64,000 nt of DNA from Zea mays (taxonomy: Eukaryota > Streptophyta > Magnoliopsida > Poales > Poaceae). The position numbers and the translations under genes are program-made. The stretch is from contig NC_050097.1 of the NCBI RefSeq assembly GCF_902167145.1, forward strand, positions 174,498,923 to 174,562,922, given 5' to 3'. The notes under the pieces were generated by a model. That model saw only the letters and a list, made by a program, of their open reading frames with translations, made no database searches and was not told the DNA's origin. Positions 1 through 12,080 of this stretch are shown here, in pieces; within the stretch, counting starts at the first letter, position 1, and every line of letters starts with the position of its first letter.

Positions 1-1
1 T

Positions 2-223
2 ACTGCTTCGTACCATTCGCCTTACATTCCAGAATATGTAGGGAATCACCCTGCAGCTTCCGTTGCTTTGGCAAGCCAACCCCAAGCATCTTGGCAACAG
101 CCTCCACCGCCACCACCAACACAACGAGCTCAGCAGCCAGAGGGGAGCCAGCGGGACTTCAGAGAGGAGTCCGAAGCTCGCACAGTCAATAGCACTGTGC
201 CAGAATCGAAGCACATTTACTGA
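2..223 (+). CDS. C-terminal tail of a Pro/Gln-rich sense ORF of the retrotransposon (partial)
   Basis: An open frame enters from the left edge and ends at TGA 221-223, giving 73 residues. The tail is rich in Pro, Gln and Ser and has a run of six prolines near residues 45-50. No conserved domain is recognised. It lies on the element's sense strand upstream of the tandem repeats, so it is probably the end of a gag-like or accessory ORF. It could also be unrelated sequence. No function is assigned. Confidence 0.35.
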   Translation, partial: TASYHSPYIPEYVGNHPAASVALASQPQASWQQPPPPPPTQRAQQPEGSQRDFREESEARTVNSTVPESKHIY

Positions 224-439
224 CAAATATCCTACCTCGACAGCAGCTTTTCGCATTTTTGCATTCAGTATTACTTTCTTTTTAGTAAGGAACAATTATG
301 GAAAATTTAAGTGTCTTTATCATTTTTCAATCTCTTGTAACAATTTCGCTTTTTATCATAATGAAAATATATATTCTCCACAGGCTTGAGTTGCCGAAGC
401 ATAAGAATTTATGGTGGCACGGAGGACCTTCGAATTATC

Positions 440-770
440 AAAAATTTGTTCTAAGGAACGCAGTGCAACTTCTTCGAAGTAGTAAAAAGTCGTTCCTAAG
501 GGAGCGCAGTGTAAGTTTTCTGCTCAAAAGTCGTTCCGAAGGGAATGCAGAGCTTACAGCGAAACATAAACGTTGATTCCGCTGAAAGTAAAAGGCGAAG
601 AAGCTCCTAAGGGAGGCTTACAGCGAAAAATAAACGCTGATTCCGCTGAAAGTAAAAGGCGAAGAAGCTCCTAAGGGAGGCTTACAGCGAAAAATAAACG
701 CTGATTCCACTGAAGTAAAAGGCGAAGAAGCTCCTAAGGGAGGCTTACAGTGAAAAATAGATGTCGACCT
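440..770 (+). repeat. Tandem repeat block, about 64-bp unit
   Basis: Two near-identical units begin GAAGAAGCTCCTAAGGGAGG at 597 and 661. A partial unit starts at 724 and more diverged copies lie upstream to about 440. The period is 64 bp, one copy being 63. Such arrays are common in the untranslated 3' region of Tat elements. Confidence 0.85.
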
Positions 771-1206
771 TCGGCAAATATCATTTTGCATAACATCACA
801 TCATTACATCATTCGCATAGCATAGCATCATACATCATAGTGCATCAACAACGCAAGAAGGGGGGTCTTGGTATTCGGAGAATCGTTTTTGAAGAAATAG
901 TGACACGGTACAAACAATAGCCATTGGAGAATTATATCTTCGTCAAAACTCTGAAATGGAAAGATCTATTGATCATTGATTTTACGAGAATTGGTTACTG
1001 ATTTTATAAGAACATGGATATTATTTACGAAGCATGAAAAGAAGGGAATGTGTTTTTTTCGCCAAAGGCTCAAAAACGGTATGTATCTAATGTTTCATGC
1101 ATCGTAAAGAATAGAATTATAAACAGCTAATATGTTACATCCAAAGTTACACAATTACACATGATTCTCAACAAGCATTATAATCTAAATGTTTTTACAG
1201 CAGCAT

Positions 1207-4200
1207 TTAATCTTCCCTTAAGACTACTTCTGCAGCTTCGTTTAGAAGCTGATCAACAACTTTATCCATTATGGCTTCGGCCATCTGTCTAATTTCATCA
1301 TCCCCCTTCGTGTGGGGACCCGGAGATAGCTCAGCAGGTTCTGAGGGAAGAGAAGATACAGATATATTACTATTACAAACCATGAACAAGGTCGAAATCA
1401 AAAAATTACAATAAAGAGTCAAAAACCACTAATTAATACCTATTTGCCCTTCGGGCTCTACGCTTTTCTCAGCAGCCTCTGCTACTTTTCTAGCATCATG
1501 GATGCCTTTTTCGCTCTTCTGAATAATTTCTGGGGCCATTTCCCGGCCGCCATTGTCCCAAATGTCGGTAAAAAATTTTCCACCTACAAGGCTTGCTTCG
1601 GCTGAGGGGTCTTTAATGTCTTCGGAGGATAAGGTAGCTTTGGATTGTGCTAAAGATTTTACATGCTCACAGCCTTTCCTCTCCAAAATCGTAGCAATCC
1701 CCCTGGCACCCGAAAAGGCGCATATGTCTCCGCGGCTATTCAAAATTTCCTCAAAGGCCTCAGCTTCGTGACTGATCCATTCAATCAGGCCTTCGGGGTT
1801 ACCCCTTGTGAAGTTTTCCTCGCTCGAGAATGCGCCAACGCTGGCGAAGCTAGTTTTTATTTTCTTAGCGCATTCTATAGATTTGTCATAGCACCTTTTC
1901 CTGGATGCCCGAAGCTCTTCAACGTTTCCTTCTAAATGATTTGCCCACTGATCGCTAAGTTCTCGTTTCGTCTCTTCAAGTATGCGCTCTTCTTTAGCTC
2001 TGGCTAACTGTTTCCGAAGATCTTCAATTTCGAGCTTCTGAGCCTCAGCTTGAGCCTTAGAAGTAGCTTCGTCTTCCTTTATCTTATCCACCAATGTAAG
2101 CAGAATTTTATCTTTTTCCAAAGCTTCGTTTCTTAGCTTAATAACCTCTGTTCGTAGGTTATTAAAAGCAATATTATAGCTCTCATCTTCAGCATTCTTT
2201 TGCGCTCTCAAAGCATTGCTAAGTATTAAACCCTATATGAAAAGAATTAGTATAAGAATAAAAGAATAATTCAAAAATTATAAATTTCCAAATATACAAT
2301 TTCCATACCTTCAGACTATTATATGCAAGGCTATCTGCAAGATCGTCCTTTGTCATAGCACAGAGGCCAGCTTCAAGCTTCGGGAACCCCATACTCCTGG
2401 CCATCTCCCGGCAGACAGATAATTCTTTGTTGTCTAGGAGGCAGTATAAGAAGTCATCTTCGTCTGTGCCATTGAATACTAAGGCCCCCTTTGGATACTT
2501 CAATTCTCGGGCATAATGATTAGCTTCAAAAATCTCTTCTTCAGATAATCTTTTTCCCGAAGCATGTCGTACAATATAATCAAGGGCTTTGGAGGATGCT
2601 TCGGGGGCAGCAGTGTCAGTTTCTTCAACCAAAGTTGGCTCTGCCATTTTTGTTTCTTCGGCTTCCAAGGATTTTACCTTGGTGGGCTCTAAAAGCCCAG
2701 CTTCAGTTTCAGATTGTTGCTTTGAAGCTTCGGCGACAAAGGCTTCAGTATGCACTTCAGAAGTTTTCACATTTTGCTTCGGAGTTGTGCTTGAAGATTT
2801 AATTGACTCCAAAACATCCAGCACATTACCCATCCTTTTTCTTTTCGGGGTCACTGCTGGACCCTTTTTGCTTTTTACTGCCTCAATTTTTGCTGAAGGA
2901 CTTAAAACTTTTGACGCTTTAGTTTCTTCAGTCCTTGGTTCTTCTACCTTTTCTGTCGCTGGCACTTTGACCAGTTCATCAATTTTTGGCAACGGAAATG
3001 GTTCTTTAGCTTCGGTGGCCGAAGAGGTCTCACCGACAAACTCAGGCACTATGGCCGGTTCAATATAACGTGGCCGGTGTGTGAGAACCTTTACCCTTTT
3101 TCTCTTCGGCGCCGGCTCGCTAGGAGCGGCTGAAGCAGTTTCCTTCGCAGAAGATGTATTCTTTCTTTTTTGACCCCGCGCTGGATAACGGTAGTCGGGG
3201 TAGACAAACCCAATCGCATCAAATACCCGGTTGCCGATAATGCAGTATCTTCGGCCTTTGAGTATACACCAAGCAATTCATCACTGATGGCCTCAATACT
3301 TTTCAACCAGTCATCATCCGGCTCAACGAATTTATCTCTGTACTTAAATGTGTATTTCAGCCTGACTAGTCCACCTTCGTCAGTTTCTTTAATGGTCTCC
3401 TTCGGCATTTCCCATTTTTCCATAAGTGGCCATACTCTGAAGGCAATGTGTTCTTGGACCAAATCTCGTGTCCCAATAAAAGAGCAAACAACACCGAAGT
3501 CTCTCTTGCATTCTTCGGCTGCTTCATTCATTTCCACCTTCGGCCTCCGTAGGCCGAAGCGTTGCCAGATAGGACGCATAATGATATTTTTAATATCTTC
3601 CCGTGATTCCAAGTCATTCTTCACGTAAAACCATTCCGTCATCCAGTCGCCGGGCCACCTCTTTCGAAAGGTTGGCACGGGGCAGCTTGACCCAGACCGG
3701 GCGCCGAAGCTGTAGCAGCCAAAATTGTTGTGATACTGTTCTTTACCCCAGGGTTTTGTCTCGTACAATAACTCATGTATGTTGCAGAAACTCTTCGCAT
3801 TAGGTTCCAAACCTTGGCTCCTCACGGCCCACACAAAGATGCTCATCCTTATGATTGCTTCGGGGGTAAGTTGGTGAAGGTAGATTTCAAATCTCTTCAG
3901 TATTTCCACAACAAAACTGCTCAAGGGAAATCGTAATCCAGCCTTCAAGAAGCTTCGGAATACCACGACTTCATTTTCCTTAGGAGTCGGACAAGTCTTC
4001 TCTCCTTCGTCAGCCCTCACAACAGACAAGTCCCGAAAATATCTGCCCCTCATATTGACAAGATGATTTCTTTAATACTAGGTTTACCAAAAACCGCATG
4101 GCTTGGTCGCCAAGGTCGATCTTCGGAGTCTTCACCACCACTATCCACATCATAACTGTCACTGTCACCAGTATCTTCAGATAAACCCTCCAAAATCTCC

Positions 4201-4310
4201 TTAGTAATATTCTCTGTATTAGTCTTTGACATTGATTGAAGAAAGCCCAGATGCATCTCCTCAGAAAGACTTAGCTTCGAATCACCAACAGCTTTCTTAT
4301 CTTCAGACAT
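1207..4310 (-). pseudogene. Antisense Transposase_28-type gene of the Tat element (frameshifted)
   Basis: A multi-segment gene runs opposite to its host retrotransposon. It starts at ATG 4310 with an acidic N-terminus (about 86 aa, to 4050). A 320-aa frame (4053-3091) resembles the Pfam 'putative gypsy type transposon' domain (Transposase_28): hydrophobic LRFPLSSF, then FVWAVRS, then the W/F-rich GDWMTEWFYV. A Lys/Glu/Ser-rich linker with the basic patch PKRKRM follows (3049-2219). A charged coiled-coil segment (2211-1429) and a short tail (1422-1207) end it. A probable 76-bp GT-AG intron lies near 2308-2233. Frame changes near 4053 and 3250 suggest decay or unrecognised introns. It has its own TATA box upstream. 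Function of this family is unknown. Confidence 0.65.
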
Positions 4311-4448
4311 CTTTGCAAACGCTGAGAAAGTGCTTTCGAAACCGAAGCTTAAAAATCTAAAAAGCCAAGCAAGTGTTGTTGCGCGCAGGTTAAAAGTTGG
4401 GTGAATAAAAGCAGATGGCAAGAGAGCGTGCAACTCGTGGTGAGCTCT

Positions 4449-4456
4449 TATTTATA
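4449..4456 (-). promoter_or_regulatory. TATA box for the antisense gene
   Basis: TATAAATA on the minus strand, about 140 bp upstream of the ATG at 4310 and inside the retroelement. Spacing fits a core promoter separate from the LTR. Sequence evidence only. Confidence 0.5.
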
Positions 4457-4611
4457 CACCTAGTGCGTTGAAAACTGGAGGGTCCCGCTTGTCAAAGACT
4501 GTTGCTATTCTAGCAAAGAGAAGGTGTTTTTTCGGACCTTCGGCTTAAAGCCTTCGTCCATGTCGCAATATGAATTTATCATTCCAGCAAATTAATATTG
4601 CGAGGGGCTAC

Positions 4612-5284
4612 TGTTGGGGGCCTTCGGCTTCCGAAGGTCCTCAAAAACATGATTTGACAATGTTTTCCAAGTATGCGAGCAGGTATCTTCGGAATCAGGT
4701 TACGGGTATACAAGAGCATGGTCAAGACGAAGCTTGACTAGGATGGAAGGCGATCATGACGAAGGATAAGACGATCACGAAGCTATGTGCAGGAAAGCTT
4801 CGGCATGACAGCAGAAAAGGGGAACCGACTTAAAGATGAAAAGCCAAATTAGACCTTGAAGAATTACTATAGAGTTATTGATAAATGTAAAGGGCATTAA
4901 TGTAATTTTACATGGGCTGCGTCCCGTGCCTATAAATAGATGAACAGTACTCCCGTACTGTTCACGCTGACTGGGCATTCGCTTTTTGCATCACGCCTAT
5001 ACCTTTACTTTTCATCAATCCGAAGGTACATTTATAATTTGTTTTTATGGATTTGATAATAAAAAGAAGTTGATGAAAATATCTGTATTATTATTTGTAT
5101 TTCATATATGAGTTCTTCTCCATCATTTATCTAACTTACGAAGGTCTTTTTCTTCGTAACCTTCGTCCAGAATTCATTATATCCGAAGGGACATAATGTT
5201 TATAAGGACGAAGGACTTTAACATTTAACACTTTTTATGTTGCCTTGTTCTTAACTCTTAGCATTTGAGAACAAGTCTCCAACA
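4612..5284 (+). repeat. 3' LTR of the Tat element (673 bp)
   Basis: Begins TGTTGGGGG directly after the polypurine tract and ends CTCCAACA. It carries short inverted ends TGTTGG/CCAACA. Immediately after, copia coding sequence resumes, so the expected 5-bp target duplication is GTAGA (5285-5289). Its partner LTR is outside the window. It is homologous in inverted orientation to the LTR at 10700-11316. Confidence 0.85.
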
Positions 5285-7400
5285 GTAGAAATTCTAAATT
5301 TGCTCCTAAAGCAGTAGAAGACTTTTTACGTGGTTATGACTCAAACACAAGGGCATATAGAGTCTTCAACAAGTCCACTAGATTAGTTGAAGTTTCTTGT
5401 GACATTGTGTGTTTGATGAGACTAATGGCTCCCAAGTAGAGCAAGTTGATCTTGATGAACTAGATGATGAAGAGGCTCCGTGCATCGCGTTAAGGAACAT
5501 GTCCATTGGGGATGTGTGTCCAAAATAATCTAAAGAGCCTTCACAAGCACAAGATCAACCTTCATCTTCCTTACAAGCATCTCCACCAACCCAAGATGAG
5601 GATCAGGCTCAAGAAGAAGAGGATGATGATCATATGATGAGCCACCTCAGGAGGAAGACATTGATCAAGGGGGAGATGAGGATGATCAAGACAAGGAAGA
5701 TGATCAAGAGATTTAGGATCAAAGACCACCACACCCAAGAGTCCACCAAGCAATTCAAAGAGATCACCCTGTCAACTCCATACTTGGTGACATTCACAAG
5801 GGGGTAACCACTAGATCTCAAGTTGCTCATTTTTGTGAACATTACTCTTTTGTGTCCTCCATTGAGCCATACAGGATAGAGGATGCACTAAGAGATCTGG
5901 ATTGGTTGGTGGCAATGCAAGAGGAGCTTAACAACTTCACAAGAAATGATGTATGACATTTAGTTCCACGTCCTAACCAAAATGTTGTAGGTACCAAGTG
6001 TGTATTCTGCAACAAACAAGATGAGGATGGTGTGGTGACAAGGAATAAAGCACGACTTGTTGCAAAAGGTTATTCACAAGTCGAAGGTTTGGATTTTGAT
6101 GAAACCTATGCACTCGTAGCTAGGCTTGAGTCAATTCGTATATTACTTGCCTATGCTACTTACCGTGGCTTTAAGTTTTATCAAATGGACATGAAAAGTG
6201 CCTTCCTCACCATATACCCCTATCAAGGAAGAGGTATATGTTGAGCAACCTCCCGGCTTTGAAGAGAGTGAGTATCCTAACCATGTTTATAAGCTCTCAA
6301 AGGCGTTTTATGGGCTCAAGCAAGCCCCAAGAGCATGGTATGAATGCCTAAGAGACTTTCTTATCACTAATGGCTTCAAAGTTGGAAAAGTTGATCCTAC
6401 TCTCTTCACTAAAACAATTGCTAAATACTTGTTTATATACCAAATTTATGTTTAAGATATTATATTTGGGTCTACTAACAAGTCAACTTGTGAAGAATGT
6501 AGTAGGATTATGATATAGAAATTCGAGATGTCTATGATCGGGGAGTTGAAGTATTTCCTTGAATTTCAAATCAAGCAACTCCAAGAGGGCACATTCATCT
6601 GCCAAACAAAGTACATTCAAGACATACTTAAGAAGTTTGGAATGAAAAATGCCAAACCCATCAAGACACCCATGGGAACAAATGGGCATCTCGACCTCGA
6701 CACGGGAGGTAAATCCGTAGATCAAAAGGTATACCAGTCGATGATAGGATCTTTACTCCATTTATGTGCTTCTCGACCGGACATTATGCTTTCTGTATGC
6801 ATGTGTGCAAGGTTCCAGGCAAATCCTAAGGAAGTTCACCTTAGGGTCGTAAAAAGAGTCATGAGATATTTAGTTTACACTCCTAAGTTTGGGCTTTGGT
6901 ACCCTAAGGGATCTACCTTTGATTTAATTAGGTATTTCGATGCCGATTATGCTGGATGTAAAATTGACAGGAAGAGCACATCAGGGACTTGTCTGTTTCT
7001 GGGGAGATCTCTGGTGTCTTGGGCTTCAAAGAAACAAAACTCAGTAGCTCTATCCACTGCCGAAGTCGATTATATTGTTGCAGGCCATTGTTGTGCACAA
7101 TTACTTTGGATGAGGCAAACTCTTAGGGACTATGGCTACAAATTGAGCAAAGTCCCTCTCCTATGTGATAATGAGAGTGCAATCCGCATGGCAGATAATC
7201 CCATTGAACACAGCCGCACTAAGCACATAGACATCCGATATCACTTTCTGAGAGATCACCAACAAAAGGGGGATATCGAAATTGCTTATGTTAACACCCA
7301 CAACCAATTAGCCGATATCTTTACCAAGCCACTAGATGAAAAGACCTTTAGCAAGCTTAGGAATGAGCTAAACATACTTGATTCTCGGAACTTTGATTGA
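5285..7400 (+). pseudogene. copia pol remnant: integrase end, RT, RNase H
   Basis: Order is integrase C-terminus (5285-5530), an acidic Gln/Asp linker, RT (about 5840-6730) and RNase H (about 6900-7380), ending at TGA 7398-7400. The frame is broken by several stops, including one near 5526, one near 5953, one near 6456 and one near 6514. The stop near 6456 replaces the first Asp of the RT catalytic YVDD box. The longest open part (6528-7400) retains the RNase H core with SKKQNSVALSTAE and CDNESAIRMADNP. It cannot encode a working polyprotein. Confidence 0.85.
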
Positions 7401-8344
7401 AACATTGCACACATTGCTCACTTATATATACCTTTGATCATATCTCTTTCATATGGTACAAATGCATATTTCTTATTCTTCTTGTACCAAGGCTACGACT
7501 AATGTGTTTTCAAGTATACTTCTATGTTTAATATCATATTGAAAGGGAAATAGAGTATTCGGCAAAGGCAAGGCTTCCACTCTAACTCTGACGGTATCAT
7601 TTTTCCTTTGTTGTTACTCCGAAAACTCTCAATTGGTATGACCCTTCACTCATATTTCTTTTACCATTGAGGGAGAAAGTATTAGGCCCCACATGGGGAG
7701 AATACTAAGGGCTCTCAAGTTCTCCGTTTTTTGGTGATTAATGCTAAAGGGGGAGAAACTATTAAGCCCAAAGCAAAAGGACCGCGCACCACCATTTTAA
7801 ATTTTCAAAAACTAAAGGAATAAATTATTTCAATTAGTATTTTAGTTAGTCTCAAAAAATTTCAATTGGTATCTCATTTGGTTTCAAAATTTCACTTAGT
7901 ATAAAAATTTTAATTGGTACAATTTCATTTGGTATCTTTTTCAAGAATGGAAATCATTTCAAAAACCCTCTTGAAAGCTAAGGGGAGAATTTCTTCAGGG
8001 GGAGCTTTTATTTAGACAAAGGAAAAGCTTCTGAAACAGGGGAGGAATTTCAAATCTTAGAAATGCTTCTTGAAATCATATTCCTATACCTTTGTCTATT
8101 CGCAAAAGAATTTGAAAAGATTTTTCCAAGGATTTGCAAAAACAAGCAAGTGGTGCAAATGTGGTCCAAAATGTTAAATAGAAGAAAACAATCACATTTA
8201 TTCTTAGACATATGAATAAATTCTTTCAATTGGTTTAAATCTAAGTAACCTATGCACATCAATCATAATTGCAAACTAGTTACATTTTTGCATTCTATTT
8301 TTGCTTTGGTTTGTGTTGGCATCAATCACCAAAAAGGGGGAGAT
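7401..8344 (+). other. copia 3' untranslated region before the LTR
   Basis: No gene. AT-rich sequence has repeated ATTGGTATC-like phrases and GGGGGAG purine tracts typical of this family between pol and the 3' LTR. The equivalent stretch in the complete copy is 21644-22441. Confidence 0.6.
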
Positions 8345-9562
8345 CAAAAAGGAAAAAGGCTTAATCATTTCCTATATTCAATTTTGGTGGTTGATGTCCA
8401 TCACAAACCATGTGGACTAATTAGTTTGCCAAGATGTCTTTTATCTCAGGTGCATAAGGTTCAACATAAACCAATAAAGAAATTAAGTTGGGGATTCAAC
8501 AAAGTTTGAAGCAAAGACTTGAGGGTGTGCTGCCAGTAGCGCACCGGACAGTGTTCGGTGCCCCAGGCCGAGCTGCACTCAAACTAGCCACTCTCGGGTT
8601 TCTCCAGGGCGCGCTCCGCTATAATTCACCGGACTGTCCGGTGAGCCAAAGGAGCAACGGTAATCTGGCGCCAACAGTCGACTACAAAAGGGAACCGTGC
8701 AAGCCAAAAGTCAGAGCAGAAAGTCAAAACACACTGGACATGTCCTGTGTAGCTACAGGACAGGGGGTTCCAACGGTCGACCGCCCCAAACCCCAACGGG
8801 CATGCTGACGTGGCACGCACCGGACAGTGCACCACCGGACTGTCCAGTGTGCCTATCGACAGCAAACTCAGCCAACGGCTAGGAAGTGGTTGGAAGCTAT
8901 AAATACCCCCCAAACACCTCCTTCAATGGCTTCCAAGTTTTTTGAAGTTCACATTCAATACAAGAGCAATAGCATTCACTCCAAGACACATTCCAAAGAT
9001 CAAATCCCCTCCAAGCCTCAAAATTAACTCAATTGCTTAGTGACTTGAGAGAGGGTGTTTTGTGTTCTTTTGTTGCTCTTGTTGCTTGGATTGCTTTCTC
9101 CTTCTCATTCTTATTCTCTAAGTGCTTTGTAAAGCTAGCAAGAGACACCTAAGTGTGTGGTGATCCTTGCAGGGTCTTAGTGACCCAAGGGATTAAGGAG
9201 AAGCCTCGACCGGTCTGTGTGACCGATTGAGAGAGGGAAAGGGTTGAAATAGACCCGGCCTTTGTGGCCTCCTCAACGGGGACTATGTTCTTTGGAACTG
9301 AACCTCGGTAAACAAATCACCGTGTTCATTTGTGCGATCTTCACTTGATTTGTTTTCCCATCTTTCCTCTCTCCAAAAGTTCGCTTGCTCACATAGTTTT
9401 GAGTTTGCTCCCAAACATTATCCGCATTGATTGAGAAACTCTAAGCAAGGAGAACTATCTTTCGAACTCCAATTTAATTTTAACGCTAACCCCGACCTCA
9501 GTGCGAGTTTAAGTTTGTAAATTTTAGGTTTCGCCTATTCACCCCCCTCTAGGCGACTTTCA
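8345..9562 (+). repeat. 3' LTR of the copia element
   Basis: Homologous to the 1293-bp LTRs at 20351-21643 and 28377-29669 (read on minus). It ends CCCCCCTCTAGGCGACTTTCA. The first bases have decayed from TGAAAGGG. It carries several CACCGGAC/GTCCGGTG motifs at 8539-8850 and a TATAAATA box at 8898-8905. Confidence 0.85.
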
Positions 9563-9574
9563 CGCATCCTCCAC

Positions 9575-10699
9575 TTTTCATTAGCTTTCTTCACCATCAC
9601 AGTATTGGTCAGCCACTCTGGATATGTTATCCCTCTAATTACTCTAGCGTCAGAAGCCTTTTGACTTTGTTTCGTGCACCTTCGGCTTTGTCATCGAACA
9701 TCTTCTGAAGCTTTTGCTTTCTTGGCCTGATAACCGGATCTACATTAAGTGAATGCTTGATAACATCTCTGTTAACACCACCAAGATCATTGGCTGACCA
9801 AGCAAATACATCCTTGTTGTTGAACAGAAACCTCAACAGAGTTTTTTCTTGTTCATTAGACAATTGAGATCCCAGCACACCTTCTGCTCAGTTATGTCTT
9901 CGCAAAAAAGCATAGGCTTTGGTTGATCTGCTGAGGCAGCTTTATCTCTTTTGTGCTTATACTGTTGGTGAACTTCGGCTTCATCTATGTTATGGATAGC
10001 CTTCGAACCTGTCCAGTTCCCTTCGGCCCTTCTAGCAGCATCTTGACTTCCATGTACAACTATGGAACCTTGGTCTGATGATATCTTCATGCATAGATAT
10101 GCTGGATGAAGTATTGCTTTGAAGGCTTTTAATGTTCCTCGACCAATGATTGCATTGTAAGGATACTCCATATCAACAATGTCAAAGACAACTTGCTCTG
10201 TCCTTGTGTTGTGAACATAGCCGAAGGTAATCAGCATTGTTATCTTGCCAAGTGCCATTATCTGCCTTCCTCCGAAGCCACAGAGGAGATGTGTTGCATC
10301 ATGTATCTTATCATCCTGTTCTTGCATCTGCCTGAAGTCTTTTGCGAAGATGATATCTGTTGCACTGCCTATGTCTACAAGGACATTGTGAACCAGAAAC
10401 CCTTTGATAACACAATATATGACCATTACATCATTATTGGGGTAGTCCTTGAGCTGAAAGTCCTCCTGAGAGAAGGTGATTGGTATGTGTGACCACTTGT
10501 ACTTGATGAGGGGTCCTTGCACTCCAACATGATGTACCCTTCTTTGTGCCTCTTTCTTCTGCTTCTTGTTAGCTGGCTTAGAGCTTGAACCGCCCGTGAT
10601 TGGGAGCACCAGCTTTGTATCCAAAGGTACCATGGCTTGAGCTTCTTGCGAAGCCATTGTCACTGTCGTGGAAGTGAGTTCACCGGAGGTGGACACCAA
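9575..10699 (-). pseudogene. gypsy protease-RT remnant
   Basis: A frame from 10699 to 9833 contains a retropepsin-like region (about residues 55-185). It has LVDIGSATDIIFAKDF, in which the usual second-position Gly is Ile, and then AIIGRGTLKAFKA. Next comes a linker matching the segment before RT (9639-9878, KDVFAWSANDL). After a frame change the RT N-terminus follows near 9590-9655 (ITYPEWLTNTVMVKKA) and is cut by the copia LTR. The supplied start at 10697-10699 is TTG, so there is no credible initiator there. Confidence 0.75.
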
Positions 10700-11316
10700 T
10701 GTTGGTCACTCGTTCTCAAATGCTGTGAATCAAGAACAAGGCAACACAATCGTTAAGGATTAAATGCCTTCGTCCTCCGAAGCATTGTTTCCTCTAGGAT
10801 TCAATGATCATCGGACGAAGGTTATGAAGGACATGTCTTTATCATGTTATAAATAAACAAGAATGTAAAGAGGTGAACACAACAAGTATTACTCTTTAAT
10901 TCATTCGTATTTGTACTCTATGAAACATGTATGAATATAAACGGAATTCATATTACATTGATACATTCGGCTTGCTCGAAGGTGAAGATGCGAGAGAGTG
11001 ACTACAATTCAACGTGAACAGTACGGTGTTACTGTTCATCTATTTATAGGCACGGGACACATTCCGGGTAAAATTATATTCATGACCCTCAACATTTGTT
11101 TATAGACACAACTTAGATTACTAGGGTCTATCTAGTCTTTTCCTCCTCTGCTTGATCTTAACCGAAGCTGATGGTAGCTTCGGCATTTGGTATTGTTGCT
11201 TATACACAAGGTCTTCGTCTTGAGAACCTTCGGTAGAAGGAGGGAAGACTTCTATATCACTTTGCCGAAGTTATTTTTGTCTTGAGTATCTTCGTTGGAG
11301 GAGAAGACACCCAACA
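10700..11316 (-). repeat. 5' LTR of the Tat-like element (617 bp)
   Basis: Bounded by TGTTGG and CCAACA. It contains CTTCGG/CCGAAG motifs and a TATTTATAGGCACGGGA phrase also present in the LTR at 4612-5284, in reversed orientation. Non-element sequence begins at 11317. Confidence 0.8.
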
Positions 11317-11860
11317 TCAACCGTTGACATAGACGATGGCATAAAAAATGACCCACAAAATGGACTAAAAATTTGACCATGCAATTAAAATTAGACGAGA
11401 GGAAGGAAATACGAAAGAAGTGTAAGAGAAGGATGACGACGAGGATATTCTTAATTGTATCGTTATTTTACTAAATATGTGATTTTTATTTTTTAAAAAC
11501 TATATTTTATTTGAGATATTTTTCTCAATTATGTGACCCGATTAAATTTTTTTTAACACAATGCTGTGTTGTGGAGTTAAGATGACTATGGTAGCTAGAG
11601 CGATAGATAAGAATCTACGATAATAAGTAAGATAGCTAACGTGGCTTTTAATAAGAATTAAAAGCACTAGATACAGTCTCCCTCACGCCTCTTCCACGTC
11701 AGCTCTCGCCTCCACTCTCGCCTCTGCTGCTCCAGTGCACAGGCTGCAGCAGGCTACAGCCTCAGGCTATAGCCACGTCAGCTTTTCTATTTCAGAATTA
11801 AGTGGACCAACTGCTACTCCAAACAGTCAAAAATGTCTAGGTGGACCAACTAGAATGTGC
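11317..11860. other. Intergenic region upstream of the RIP-like gene
   Basis: No gene supported. 11317-11640 is AT-rich. 11660-11790 is CT-rich with overlapping short inverted phrases around GCTGCAGCAGGCTACAGCC. It may contain an unclassified small transposon, but no clear ends were found. Confidence 0.4.
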
Positions 11861-12080
11861 CAACTCACTCTCGCCTCGCGCTCTCGCCCACCGCGCCAGC
11901 GCGTCGCCCTGCTCCCGCCCTCCTCTCACCCGAGCACGCTCTCCAGTGCAGGCGAGAGCGAGGCGACAGGCACGCTGTCGCCGGGCGACGCGGCCATCGC
12001 CCGCTCCCGCTCTCCCGCCCCTCTCCCGTCCCACTCTCGCTCCCGTAAGCTCCTCTCGCCCGTGCTTCCCGCCTGCACTG
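11860..12080. other. CpG-rich block with inverted repeat upstream of the RIP-like gene
   Basis: Very GC/CpG-rich stretch of CGCTCTCGCC-type phrases. CTCGCCTCGCGCTCTCGCC (about 11871-11890) pairs with GGCGAGAGCGAGGCGA (about 11951-11966) across a 60-base loop. Overlapping frames here are compositional artefacts. It could be promoter-proximal CpG sequence or a transposon relic. Confidence 0.4.

Larger units (their letters stand above)
1..5284 (+). mobile_element. Ty3-gypsy Tat-lineage LTR retrotransposon, right part
   Basis: Right-hand part of a large LTR element; its left end lies outside the window. The 3' LTR is 4612-5284 and is preceded by the polypurine tract GCGAGGGGCTAC (4600-4611), which sets the sense orientation as plus. 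The internal part holds a short sense ORF tail, 64-bp tandem repeats, and a large gene on the opposite strand (1207-4310). An antisense extra gene between pol and the 3' LTR is a known trait of Tat elements (Grande, RIRE2, Cinful types). The element is inserted in copia internal sequence that resumes at 5285. CTTCGG-rich composition is shared with the related element at 9563-11316. The family name is not certain. Confidence 0.75.
5285..9562 (+). mobile_element. Ty1-copia Maximus/SIRE-type (Ji/Opie-like) element, 3' part
   Basis: Contains the end of integrase, RT, RNase H and the 3' LTR of a copia element. It is collinear with the complete copy at 20351-29669. The left part was separated by the gypsy insertion ending at 5284. 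A polypurine tract (AAAAAGGGGGAGAT, ending near 8344) precedes the LTR. Right of the LTR, gypsy RT sequence begins at once, so this element sits inside the element at 9563-11316. Confidence 0.85.
9563..11316 (-). mobile_element. Tat-like gypsy element fragment: 5' LTR, protease, start of RT
   Basis: Minus-strand element whose 5' LTR is 10700-11316. Its coding region runs left until it is cut at 9562 by the copia insertion. The rest lies beyond the window. The protease-like frame starts almost directly at the LTR boundary and no gag is recognisable, so this copy seems to have lost its gag region. Confidence 0.75.
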
